Part shown: one piece after another, positions 42,601-54,608 of the stretch
Position numbering within the stretch: position 1 is the stretch's first letter
How the letters are laid out: the number at the start of each line of letters is the position of its first letter
NCBI GenBank assembly: GCA_039566865.1
Contig: CM076949.1
Location: forward strand, 15,786,501 to 15,850,500
DNA length: 64,000 nt
From: Aurelia coerulea
Taxonomy: Eukaryota > Cnidaria > Scyphozoa > Semaeostomeae > Ulmaridae
Direction of reading: 5' to 3'
Program-made: the position numbers and the translations under genes
The notes under the pieces: generated by a model
What the model was told of the DNA's origin: nothing
Database searches by the model: none
Seen by the model: only the letters and a program-made list of their open reading frames with translations

Positions 42601-43261
42601 TAACATGACTTTGGAAATCCAATTTAGAATCAAGTATCATACCAAGATGCTTATGTTCAATTTTTGCAATTACATCACTGCTACCAAGCCTAAGGGTTGG
42701 GTGGACTGGCTTATTCTGCTTACAAGAAAACAAGACTCCTTCTGTTTTATCTGCATTAAACTTCATTTTCCATTGCCATGCCCAGCCAGGTACGAAGTTT
42801 TTCGAGATCACTGTTTAATTTCAATGCAGCTTCATTTTCGTTTTCAACAACCGAGAAGAGAGAAGTGTCATCAGCAAACAATTTAACTCCACCAGCTACA
42901 TTTTCAGTGAGGTCATCGATATAGATAAGAAAGAATAAGGGACCAAGAACCGAGCCTTGCGGAACACCTGCAGATACTGCTGCCCATTCCTAACTTCTCC
43001 CATTTAATACCACGCGCTGTTTACGATCTTTTAGATGGTTCTTCACAAGGTTAAGGAGATTCCCAGATATACCTTTAGACTCTAGCTTGTATATCAATCC
43101 TTCATGCCAAACCCTATCAAAAGCCTTTGACAAGTCTAGAAATACTGCCCTAGTTTCCTTGCTTGGATTTGCCTCGAAAGCACAGTAGATCTGATGAGTT
43201 ATTGATAGTAATTGGTTAACCCTATTTTAACAGGGTAAAAAAAAAGTGATTTTCTACCGGG

Positions 43262-44132
43262 GAAAAAATAAATTTATCGACTGGCTGGAGAAAGTGGGTG
43301 ATCTGGGTGATTCGGGTGAACCAGGGATTTCAGTACTGAAGAGACACAGAGAGAGTCACTGAGAAAAAATAAATTTGTCGACTGGCTGCATAAAGTGGGT
43401 GATTTGGGTGATTCGGGTGAACCAGGTATTTTAGTACTGAAGAGACAGAGAGAGAGTTACTGAGAAAAAATAAATTTGTCTACTGGCTGCAGAAAGTGGG
43501 TGATCTGGGTGATTCGGGCGAACCAGGTATTTTAGTACTGAAGAGACAGAAAGAGAGTCACTGAGAAAAAATAAATTTATCGACTGGCTGGAGAAAGTGG
43601 GTGATCTGGGTGATTCGGGTGAACCAGGGATTTCAGTACTGAAGAGACACAGAGAGAGTCACTGAGAAAAAATAAATTTGCCGACTGGCTGCAGAAAGTG
43701 GGTGATCTGGGTGATTCGGGTGAACCAGGTATTTTAGTACTGAAGACACAGAGAGAGAGTCGCTGAGAAAAAATAAATTTATCGACTGGCTGGAGAAAGT
43801 GGGTGATCTGGGTGATTTGGGTGAACCAGGTATTTTAGTACTGAAGAGACAGAGAGAGAGTCACTGAGAAAAAATAAATTTGTCCACTGGCTGGAGAAAG
43901 TGGGTGATCTGGGTGATTCGGGTGAACCAGGTATTTTAGTACTGAAGAGACAGAGAGAGAGTCACTGAGAAAAAATAAATTTGTCGACTGGCTGGAGAAA
44001 GTGGGTGATCTGGGTGATTCGGGTGAACCAGGGATTTTAGTACTGAAGAGACAGAGAGACAGTCACTGAGAAAAAATAAATTTGTCGACTGGCTGGAGAA
44101 AGTGGGTGATCTGGGTGATTCGGGTGAACCAT
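43262..44132. repeat. 101-bp satellite array, forward
   Basis: About nine units of exactly 101 bp, each with AATTT(G/A)TCGACTGGCTG, GTGGGTGATCTGGGTGATTC and a GAGACAGAGAGAGAGTCACT block. The period stays 101 across eight successive units. The same satellite runs in the opposite orientation at 50630-51758. Since 101 is not a multiple of 3, the array is not protein coding. Confidence 0.95.
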
Positions 44133-45293
44133 TTCTTGTCTTTTAGTAACTTTTTACAGACTTCTTTTTCAGAGATATTGTGTGATATGTAAGTGTAATT
44201 TATTTTGCACTGTATATATTGCCTTAATTAATGTTTCGGCGGAAACATGGTTTTTATAAATTTGACAGTGGTTTCATAAATTCATTCATTCATCCCAGTT
44301 GTCTTTTCGTCGTGTTTTCCTTTTTACGTGTTCTAGATTGTAGCATATTGCAACGTCGGTACCTTTTTCTAGATTCCCACCATTCCGGATTTGCTAGCAC
44401 CATATCGCAGGTGCAAGGAGTTATATGTAATGAATAACATTAAGCCTTTCGTACAGCATCCTGTACGGTACCACGTTAGGACAATACTGTTTTCCAATTT
44501 CAACTACAAGACGTACCTCCTAATTTCATTGCCGCAATGCGCCAGATATTCGCTACCGACAGGATAATCATCCTATCATCATTTTGTTTGGGGGTATGTC
44601 GAATGACAACCTGCTGAATATTTGAGAGGTCGTAAATAGGGACTGTAGAGCTGGATAGCTTAGGGGAGCTTTAGCCCCCTCCCCCAAGTACTTCAAAAAT
44701 ATAGTTTTTTAGCTTTTTGACGATTATGTTTATATGATCAAATACGGCCATTCATTTTTATCACTAAATATGAGAGGTACACCTATTTGTTTATAAGAAA
44801 CTGTCCATAAGATACTCAACTCTCAGATGATAAAAAAAGATAAGAAACCCCAGCACTGGGAAAATATAACTTTAAAAGCTATTTATTTTGAAAAAGGGGG
44901 TCCTTAACATGTTAACATCTTTTACCTTATTTTCACTCGTTTCCTATTTCATGCGACTGGAAAGTTAGACTCTTTTTTGTAAGAATATTGTTTATAAGAA
45001 TACTCAGGCTCAGAACCGTCCAATGTTTTTAAAGAATATCATCAGAATATTGTTTAGGCTCAGCTCGCCATGTTCGTGTCTTATTTTTCAGCAGCTGCCT
45101 GTTTTGCCATGTTCAAAACAGGGAATCTCATGACTGATGTATCTCATTTGTTCGAAAAACATGTTTACAACTTTATGATTGTCAAGAACATTCGTATTGC
45201 TATATTCTTTCGTTCGTCCATTTTCTCGTAATGACACAGACATTTCTTTACGTTCCCCTGAAACCATATCAGAACTGGAAAAATTGGAATACT
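44133..45293. other. Sequence between satellite and TTAA MITE, no gene
   Basis: Contains TTTATAAGAAACTG-type repeats near 44790 and 45000 and a G/C-rich run near 44670. No gene is supported. Confidence 0.4.
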
Positions 45294-46175
45294 TTAACCC
45301 TAATCCTACCGGGGGTGGTGTTTTCCACCCCCCCCTGTCGGTTTTTTGCAGAGCATTCTTTAACGACAAAAGCTATGGCCCTCAAACTCTCTGACAATTA
45401 CTAATTATCTATTAGCTACATTTTGACAATTAAATTTTGAACAATAGGTGTCACGTGACAGATGACACTACCATATTTGGAGCAAGGTATTAGAAAAATT
45501 AATGATTTTGATATTTTTACTCCCAGAATTAGTTCCGAACGTTGACTATAGTACTTTAAAAGAATCAGCAAACAATTAGCTTTCTATTGTTGTCAATAAC
45601 AATGGATTTTGCTGACGTCAGCATTCTTAAATGATGACGTCACTCTGGCTGCCATTTTGGGTCATTTTGGCAAATTTTGAAGTTTTTTCCGATAGATTTT
45701 GTTAAAAATGCATAGAATTGCGTTATGCAATACTTTAAAAGCATTTTGAGCTAATTATTATCAACTTTTGGCAGAAAAACACAGTTTTTAGTTATGACGT
45801 CATCAATTTTTGTCATTTTCTTCCAAAATAACAGTCTAAAAACACTCATATGCATCATATTTGAATTGGAAATGAATAATACGCCAAATAAGGATGGAAA
45901 AAGTCATTCAGATTACCTTTATTCCGTTTTTAGAACAAATAAGCCGGAAAGCCATATATTTTGACATTTTCCGGCATTATGACGTCATAGTGACGTCACC
46001 TAATGAGGTGGCCACGCCCAAAACTACCAATCGGCTAAGAATAGCTAGGAATACGCCCTTGCCAAGTTTCAATGATTTCCCATTAGTCTACGGCTATTTA
46101 TAGAGGGGGGTGGAAAGCACCCCCCCCCCCCCCGGCTATGTTAGATCAAAAAAAGCCCGGTAGGATTAGGGTTAA
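45294..46175. mobile_element. TTAA MITE with 16-bp ends, full length
   Basis: TTAA (45294-45297), CCCTAATCCTACCGGG, body, CCCGGTAGGATTAGGG, TTAA (46172-46175). The 16-bp inverted ends are perfect. Poly(C) lies inside both. Ends that start with CCC next to a TTAA duplication are the hallmark of piggyBac-type elements. No transposase. A truncated copy lies at 2814-3590. Confidence 0.88.
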
Positions 46176-46299
46176 GAATGTTTGAATGCTCAAAACAAAA
46201 TTTCTTAAGAATTTTGAGGCGGGACAAACTTTATGGTACCTTGGAAAGGCTTCAACGGCTCTGTTTCGAAACGTTCAGGGTGTGGGGGGGGGGGTGGAT

Positions 46300-48440
46300 T
46301 GGTAAAGTGCGAGTTGCGAGTTACGAGTAAATAGGGTAGGGTTGGGTAATATGGGTCTAAAATGAGTGAAATCTCAAAATGGATAGCTGGTAAAACGACA
46401 ATAAAATGCAAACAATTTCAAAAGCTTCGTTTAATTGACATTCAGTGCTTCTTGTTTCTTGGGAAAAAAATCTCAGCTCTGAAAAAGGCAGTTAAATATT
46501 TTTAAAAAATTTTCTCTTATGGCAACTAAAATAGGCCCTTTTTTTCCGACGAGCGGGAAGAGTGGGTCTATTTTCAAAACTTGTGCAATATTGGAATGCA
46601 AAAGGATAAATGATTAGACAAATTAATGGAATTACCTTTCTCAACTATTCTCTATTTCAATAAAATCACAAGCTTTGCCTTTTATCGCAAAAGCAATCCC
46701 GTTCCCGCGACGAAACTAAAACTACGGTCATTATGCTGTGATCCGCCATCGTTGTGACTTGCAAGTCAGTGATCGAATTTGATAATAACAGTCAAATAAA
46801 AATGGTTTCAGTATGTTTACTCCAATTTATTGGTTACAAGACAGCAACTGCGGTAATAGGAAACCCATTTTCGCATTTTAGACAGAAAACAACGTGGCAA
46901 GATGAATATAAGTGCGAAAATTTAAGCAATTCAAGGCTTCGTTGAATTTGAATGGTGGCTCAATTCTCAGTAGGCCCACATTACCCCAACTGGTAAAAAA
47001 CAAATATAAAAAGAACGATCGCGTCAATGACTTTGAAATAAACGTTATTTCATTTGTAAATGACCAAACTCTCACGTCATGGTCATTAGATTGACCAGAA
47101 AAGCAAAACAACAGTGGCAGGAGAAAGCTTTCCTGGGCTTTGAGATTCTTGCACACTAGGCCGTTCAGTAAAGTTATTTAATAAAACGAGAGGAAATACA
47201 TCTAAGACGAATTTTTTATGAAAAAAGGCAGTTTATCATGTAGACATTAAAATAAAAAAACCAACCTTCCTTCCATTTAACGAGAAAGGATATTTCTAGC
47301 AAAAAGCTCAGTAGACCCACTTTACCCCGTAGACCCAAATTACCCCACCCTACCCAAGTGAAAAGTGCGAGTTGGTACATTTAAAATGCGAGTTGCGAGT
47401 TCGGTAAAAAAAACCTCAGATTTTCCGAAGTTTTCCAACTTTTGCAGCTAAAACATTGTGATTTTTTGGAGAGCCTTTGTCAAGATTAGGGGAGTATAAA
47501 GAACTGTTTTTTTAATTCACAGGGAGCCGCTAATAAAGGATTTGCTGTGAGCTCGGTTAATTAGTCGAAAGGGAAGAAAAATTATTCTCTTTGGTATTTC
47601 TTGAGTTGGTAACAGGCTGTATTGATCGAAAAGTTTCTTAAAGATTTAAAAGTTTCTTAACTTCCAATTGACCACCCATCGCTTCTATAGCCTACGCGTA
47701 AACCCATTATTTCAAAAGAAGAAAAAGTTTACGAAACAATAATGAGCAAAAGCTTGCTTCTACAGTTCCAGAGTTCTGGAACTTAATTTATGCAGCCTTT
47801 GTTGAGACGCGTTTCAGACATTTTTTGAACAGATTTTTGAACATTATTTGAACAGAGAATAATTAATTGGGCAGCCATAGCAAGCTTTATCTCTTTATTT
47901 CACGTGAAGTCAGGGGCGTCGTGGGGCCTGGAAGTTAAGAAACTTTTAGTACTATGGGCTTATCCAAGTTTCTTATAAAAGAAAAAGTCAGATCGTGATT
48001 CTTTTAAGACAACTAAGGCAAGTCCACAATTTACTGCATTACAGTAACATTCGTGAACAACTTGGGGAGAATGAAAGCTGCAAATTGTAATAGGCCCCCG
48101 TAGCTTCTTATAAAGAAAATTACGAATCCATAAAACAGTTCCAAATTCAATTGCAACTTCAAAAAACCGCTTTATTTGGCGAAAAATGCATTCATTCAAA
48201 AGAAAAGAGGTAACTCATAATTTTAGTTTCAACTCGCACTTTTGAGATTCCAACTCGCACTTTTGAGTTTCCAACTCGCACTTTTGAGTTTCCAATTCGC
48301 ACTTTTGAGTTTGCAACTCGCAACTTAAGTGCAACTTGCAACTCGTAACTCGCATAATAAGTGCAACTCACAACTCGCTACTCGCAAAATAAGTGTAACT
48401 CGAAACTCGCAACTGCAACTCGCAACTCGCACTTTACCAT
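46300..48440. repeat. Composite bounded by inverted GCGAGTT/AACTCGC minisatellites
   Basis: At 46303-46330 the plus strand has GTGCGAGTTGCGAGTTACGAG, resuming at 47365-47402; at 48225-48440 the array is in the complementary sense (AACTCGCACTTTTGAG, CAACTCGCAACTCGCA). A TIR element (46334-47355) interrupts the left array. The right part shares sequence with 39-400. Class unknown. Confidence 0.6.
46334..47355. mobile_element. TIR element inserted in the GCGAGTT array
   Basis: GGGTAGGGTTGGGTAATATG at the left and the near complement ending CACCCTACCC at 47355 (about 26 bp, two or three mismatches). A partial copy is at 49730-50275 (shared TACAAGACAG, GGCTTCGTT, AATGACTTTGAAATAAA, GGCCGTTCAGTAAA). 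No protein. Confidence 0.7.
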
Positions 48441-48479
48441 ATCACGAGGGGGGGGGGGGCAGGTATTGAACATGAAGAT

Positions 48480-49010
48480 TGTTATGGATCTTTTAAGAAA
48501 CTCGTAAGAAACTCCGAGTACACGTATTTTCTTTATAAGAAACTCAACTCTCAGATTGCCAAAAAATTAAGAAACTCCAGTACTGGGAATATAATAACTA
48601 AGAAACTATTCATTTTGATAAAGGAAATCCTCGACATATTTTTACTTTACTTTCATTTTTTTCCTGTATCATGCTACTCATAAGGTACTTGAGTAATGTT
48701 TAAACATTGGAAAAGCTTATAAAACCTTGTTTTGAAATGTTCACGAGGGCACAGGTAATGAACATGAAGATTGTTATGGAACCTCTAAGTAACTCGTAAG
48801 AAACTCTGAGTACTCAAAATCTGATAATTTTAAGAGACCCCCAGTACTGGCCCAAATTCTTAGAGTTTCTTATAAAAAAATACGTGTACTGAAAGGAAAA
48901 GTCTGATAATTTTAAGAAACTTCAAGTACTGGCTGAAATTATTGGTTTCTTATAAAGGAAATACGTCCATGCGAAATTTCAGGAAATTTAGCAAAAATTA
49001 GATCGATCAG
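48480..49010. repeat. TTTCTTATAAGAAAC-type degenerate repeats
   Basis: The phrase ATTGTTATGGA(T/A)C(T/C)T followed by TAAG(A/T)AACTCGTAAGAAACTC occurs twice, at about 48478 and 48769, and AAGAAAC/GTTTCTT words are dense. This is a direct duplication of about 290 bp. No gene. Confidence 0.5.
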
Positions 49011-49729
49011 GACTGCAAACTTAAGTTCTTATTTGTAGAGATCATGGGGTCTTCATCAACAGAGGTTTATGGAAGAATCAGGAATTTTTATATTATCCGA
49101 TGAGGGCCCGTTGAAAGCTTTTCTTTGGGTTTTATAGAAATTTAAGCTTCTTCCACAAATTGCTGTTGTGAATGACAAGAATGATACCTCATAAACTCAA
49201 GTGATGTGAACTGACAGTAAATGAAGCCCTGAAAAGTTTGAATGTGAAGGAAAGAAATTTTTGAAAGCCCTGAATAAGATAAGAACCAATTTATCTCTAA
49301 TCTATATTTATTATATGACATGGTCGGTACCGGTGGGGAAGAAAATGTCTTGCTAAAATCTGCTCGCCCCGAATGAAATTGTTGTAAAAATCCAACTTCC
49401 CCGTCACCCTTTCTTTTCCTTTTGATAAAAAATGTATCTACCCCGCACAATAGTTTACTAGATGAAGGGTTGAATCATGGTTGAATGAATGAATCGTTCT
49501 TGCTAACAACCGAAAAGGCAATTTTGCTTCATTTTATACACATCCATCCAAACATTTCTCATATGGCATAATTTACAACTCAAAATGATAAATTGTATGT
49601 TTCAAACTTTATCTTGATCTATAATATGTTATTGCCCGTAAATGTCCGCTTTATAAAAACTGTCGACCTCTATGCAAAAGCTAGTTTGCAGTTTGCCCTG
49701 CCCATTAAATTTTTTGCACCGGCCATGTT

Positions 49730-50275
49730 AAAAAGTAAAATCTGCACCGTTCATTACTCCCATTTTTTTGTTACAAGACAGCTGCAGTCATAGTAAAAAA
49801 TAACGTGGCAGGACAAGTGCGAAAAATGCAAGCAATTAAAGGCTTCGTTTTGGATTTGAGTTATGGCTGAATTCTCAGTACCCGACATTACCTCACCTGG
49901 TAAAAAACAAACATAAAAAAAATTCGCTTCAATGACTTTGAAATAAATGTTATTTCTCTTGTGAAAGATTAAACTCTCGTTTCATGTTCATTAAATCGAC
50001 CAGAAAAGCAAAATAACAATATTGGTAGGCGAAAGTTCTTGTGGACTTCGAGATTTTTCCACGGTAGGCCGTTCAGTAAAATTATTTAATAAAATGAGTA
50101 AAGATACATCCAAGACGAATGTTTTGTATAAAAAGGCAGCTTATCACGTAAACATTACCAGAAAAATAGCCAACATTTCTTCGATTCGATGGGGAAGGAT
50201 ATTTGTAGAAAAAAGCTCACTAAACCAACTTTATCCCGAAGACCCACATCACCACACTCCACCCTATCCAAGCGG
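49730..50275. mobile_element. 5'-truncated copy of the 46334 element
   Basis: Matches 46800-47350 in order, ending at GACCCACATCACCACACTCC. The right TIR is partly kept, the left is missing. It is followed by a short degenerate repeat of AAGCGGATGA words (50272-50360). Confidence 0.65.
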
Positions 50276-50629
50276 ATGACACCCAAGCGGATGAAAATGA
50301 AATGCAAGCTGATGAAATGAAATCCAAGAGAATAAAATTCTAGAGGATGAAATCATCATTTGAGCGCAGCCAGGACACGCAAAGAGGGTCGCACGTAGCA
50401 CTGTAACTACTCTTGTGTGTACTTGTAAAAATGACAGAATCAGGAGGATCATCCACAGAACAGGGAGGTGGGAGGGTAATTAATATGATTTTGGTGGTGG
50501 AGAGATGTAAGTACGGCGGGATGTACTGCCCAAATATATTACTTTCAACATTTTTCACAGAAACATGGGTCCAGTTATTTTGAAAATTGGCATGGAAAAG
50601 TCTTGTGCACGTTTTCTTTGTAAGTTTTA

Positions 50630-51758
50630 TTTATTTTTTCTCAGTGACTCTCTCTCTGTCTCTTCAGTACTAAAATACCTGGTTCACCCGAATCACCCAG
50701 ATCACCCACTTTCTCCAGCCAGTCGATAAATTTATTTTTTCTCAGTGACTCTCTCTCTCTGTCTCTTCAGTGCTAAAATGCCTGGTTCACCCGAATCACC
50801 CAGACCACCTACTTTCTGCAGCCGTCGATAAATTTATTTTTTCTCAGTGGCTTTCCCTCTGTCTTTTCAGTACTAAAATACCTGGTTCACCCGAATCACC
50901 CAGATCACCCTCTTTCTCCAGCCAGTCGACAAATTTATTTTTTCTCAGTGGCTTTCCCTCTGTCTTTTCAGTACTAAAATACCTGGTTCACCCGAATCAC
51001 CCAGATCACCCTCTTTCTCCAGCCAGTCGACAAGTTTATTTTTTCTCAGTGACTCTCTCTGTGTCTCTTCAGTACTAAAATACCTGGTTCACCCGAATCA
51101 CCCAGATCACCCACTTTCTCCAGCCAGTCGACAAATTTATTTTTTCTCAGTGACTCTCTCTCTGTCTCTTCAGTACTAAAATTCCTGGTTCACACGAATC
51201 ACCCAGATCACCCACTTTCTGCAGCCGTCGATAAATTTATTTTTTCTCAGTGGCTTTCTCTCTGTCTTTTCAGTACTAAAATACCTGGTTCACCCGAATC
51301 ACCCAGATCACCCACTTTCTCCAGCCAGTCGACAAATTTATTTTTTATCAGTGACTCTCTCTCTGTCTCTTCAGTACTAAAATGCCTGGTTCACCCGAAT
51401 CACCCAGATCACCCACTTTCTCCAGCCAGTCGACAAATTTATTTTTTCTCAGTGACTCTCTCTGTGTCTCTTCAGTACTAAAATCCCTGGTTCACCCGAA
51501 TCACCCAGATCACCCACTTTCTGCAGCCAGTCGATAAGTTTATTTTTTCTCAGTGACTCTTTCTATGTCTCTTCAGTACTAAAATGCCTTGTTCACCCGA
51601 ATCACCCGGATCACCCACTTTCTGCAGCCAGTCGACCAATTTATTTTTTCTCAGTGACTCTTTTTATGTCTCTTCAGTACTAAAATACCTGGTTCACCCG
51701 ACTCACCCAGATCACCCACTTTCTGCAGCCAGTCGATACGTTTATTTTTTCTCAGTGA
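50630..51758. repeat. 101-bp satellite array, reverse orientation
   Basis: About 11 units of the same 101-bp satellite as 43262-44132, but inverted (TTTATTTTTTCTCAGTGACTC, GAATCACCCAGATCACCCAC). Units differ by a few bases, e.g. GCCAGTCGACAA/GCCGTCGATAA. The two arrays bound a 6.5-kb interval. Confidence 0.95.
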
Positions 51759-51759
51759 C

Positions 51760-54608
51760 CCCCTTAATTTTCTCCGCAAGTATAACAGCTACTATGACAA
51801 TGAAACTTGCACTGTGTCATAATTGAACAAAGGAGAATCCAAAAATGGCATCAATCAATCTATCGTCACGTGATTGGTTGCTAGGCAACCAAAAACAAAG
51901 CAAATTTTGACAAAATTGAGCTATCTACAAAAAAGGGCCTAATTTTACCAAATAACTGGATAAAATGGGCAAAAAACCATCCAAATAGCTGCTTGATAGC
52001 ATAAATTTGTAATATTTTATAGTTTTATGCGGATATGTTTGGTTTCTAATTAATTAACTAATTAATTAATGACAATTTGATTCAATGCAAAGTTGTATGC
52101 TCAATAATGATGATTAAAAACCATTAATTTCGCATATATTTGGTGAAATCAAGTCATTCCATACCTTCATCAATTTATTTGTTAAAGTCATTCCATCAGT
52201 ATTTGCATTGAAAAAATTAATTGACGAAGTGATATACGTTGGTAGTCAAACAAATATGACTGTCATAAGTTTCAATACTGATGACGTCATAGAATTTATC
52301 CTGATATATTGTTAATGTCAGCAAATATAGGAATAAACTATATATCAAATGAAAGCACTCAACACTCATATTGAGACGAATCTTTTGAATCGATCGAATC
52401 TGCTGCTTCGGCTCTGTTCAACGGTCACTCCTCAGAAAGGAAATGCGATAGAAACCACGGTAAGCAGACACTTAATCAACAAAACTTGGTATTCATGTGA
52501 AGAAGAAAGTTCACTTTACCTGGTGAGTGCAAAATAAGTCTTTTAATGCTGCAATTTCCATGTTTTTAAGACCAAAACATACCAGAGAAATCTTCAAGTA
52601 CCTGTCGCAGCAACTTCCTTCAAATTTAGTAAGCTGCGTCAATCGAATTGAAGGTTCGAAACTTATTGTTCCTCGCCAAATCTCGCATTCTGATTGGTGT
52701 GCTAGGAATCCCAGCATATTAGGCCTAAATAGGGTCAGGCAATTAGGGTGGCCAACGGTCAACGATCTCATTGAAACAGAAACCTTGGTCTAATGTATAC
52801 GCTTTGGAACAACTGAGCCAAGATGTATTTTTTTCGCAAAAACGAGGCTTTAACATGGAAAAGAGGCTCACAGCTATCAAATTTATCTGTCTAACGTTGA
52901 TTTTTGGAGTCGGCATCCTGAAATTGACCAAATTCGTATGCTTCGGAATATCTAAGTGAGGATGCCTTTTCTCGAAAACGAGGTTTTAACATGGAATAGA
53001 GGCTGAATGGGACCGAATTTGTCCGTATAACATCGATTTTTGGAATCAGCGCCTCGAACTTGACCAAATACACTCCATTTCATAAATTCCCTCATCGGGT
53101 GACGATTGCCCCCCATCCCCTCCTGGTCTAAACTCTTCTTACGACTCTTGGCGAGATTGTTGAAGATTAGTAATTAGTGCAGTGCCCCATGTCACAAAAA
53201 GTAGCCGAGTGATTTTTTGATGTAAATTTGTGGCAACATGCTTTTCTACCTTCTTTAGCATGCCGAGAAAGAGAAATCCTTGGTGCCAATTTTTCTGATC
53301 ACGTTTAGGGGTATTTTTTCGAGTTTTTGTGCCATTATCTGCGGTTGCTGCAGAGTCATGACATCAACTCTTTGCAAATGTCTCTATTGTCTATAAAGAA
53401 CAAAGAGAATGTCGTGCTTATATGTCATAGCTCTAAGAGATACAGTATAAAAAAAGGCATGTGCCTTGAATTTTCGTCACGCAAACAGTTTTCAAAGAAT
53501 TGCTTTCCAAAAGATATCGTTTAAATTATCCAATTCTGTTGTTTTACGCTCAGTATATGCTAAAAATATTGTTTATAGCTCCAAACACATTCAACCTTGT
53601 TTACAGCATGTATATTTCTTTTCTATTTCATTAGTTTTTTCCTTTCATTTCTTTTGTGGGTGACAGCAAGACTTTTTCCAGGCGAATGTGTTGATAAATG
53701 AAAAGTGATTTAAAAAAATTGCACAAACATCTATGGATCTAGAAACTCTAAAAAATCGAACTAGGGCAGGATCTCAAAAAATTAATGCAGTAAGAGAATG
53801 CGAGGCGAGAGCTTTGCTCGAGCTACTAGTTTTAAATTCTAAATGGTAAAAAGGAAAACTTGATTTTGAGTTATGTATGAGATGCTACAGACGGGAAGTA
53901 TCTCCCAGATATCCAGACCCTGATTCGTTTGAAAAAATTTGACATTCTTTCACGGGACGAGCAAGCTACTGTGATCATGATTTTGCCATCTTAAAAATTG
54001 CCTGGGAAGTATCAGTGCGGAAGACCTTGTAAGAAATCATACCTCCTGGCACAGGGAATGTTACCAAGACACAGTTCATCCAGTGAAAATTCTTAGGGCC
54101 AAGAAGCGGTACGAGAAACAGGTTTTTCCATGATATAACGAACTTTCGTAGTGAGGTGTAAAACCTGGTAGACTAGATTCAATCGTTAAGGAGGAAAAAC
54201 AAAGCAACCAACGTCTAAAAGATTTACGAGGTCAAAAAACCCTAGCAGGATCCTCAAAAAGTTTGTTTCTTCTCTTTCTGCTGTTTGTTTCTTTGAAAAA
54301 CTTGGAGGATTAAGATCTTAGCCCCTCCCCCAGGCTCCTATCCTATTCACAAAATGCAACTTTACCTCAACTTTCCAAAAAATTCTTCAAAGATGACCCC
54401 ATTTCTATTAAAAGGCCCCCGAAAGCTTTAAATTATATAACAAGGTTCCTGACATTCAGGAAAACAGTAGACGAAAGGCGATCATAAGATCCTCATGATC
54501 CTCTAGGAACATGACAAACAAAAAATAGTGCTATCCATTCGGTAAGAGCTGTAAATTTAGGCCTGGTTTTAAATGTCATAACTCTGAATGATGTGTTCCC
54601 CAAGAATA
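51760..54608. other. Intergenic sequence, no gene recognised
   Basis: Two diverged direct units of about 130 bp lie at 52823-52940 and 52955-53075 (AACGAGG(C/T)TTTAACATGGAA). The part 53200-53300 has an inverted counterpart near 55680-55770 (AAAAATTGGCACCAA). No coding sequence is supported. Confidence 0.4.

Larger units (their letters stand above)
41120..43215 (-). pseudogene. Non-LTR retrotransposon D (CR1-like, same group as A)
   Basis: The minus strand encodes, from 43215 downward, QLLSITHQIY, FLDLSKAFDRVWHEGLIYK, an in-frame stop within GRS-stop-EWAAVSAGVPQGS, LGPLFFLIYIDDL, KLFADDTSLFSVV, WQWKMKFNADKTEG, KHLGMILDSKLDF, KARRGIGMIKYLS, VRPHLDYGDLIYH and then in the frame 42223-41513 the C-terminal region with TGTWRGTNRQRLFNELGW and CFCGKDNENNKHFLLHCP. 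It is cut at its 5' side at a TTAA next to the 101-bp satellite, carries a MITE at 42438, and has at least one stop, so it is inactive. The 3' UTR contains a 19-bp stem-loop. Confidence 0.85.

Noticed and set aside
43262..44132. Regular repeats resembling a CRISPR array
   Set aside because: The 101-bp period has no spacer variation; whole units are repeated, so it is a satellite.
45296..45313. Telomere-like TTAACCCTAATCC
   Set aside because: It is the MITE terminal repeat next to its TTAA target, present once per end and not a tandem telomeric array.
52349..52524. Possible first exon (ATG to GTGAGT donor)
   Set aside because: A fair donor alone is weak evidence; no promoter, no homology seen and no partner exon downstream.
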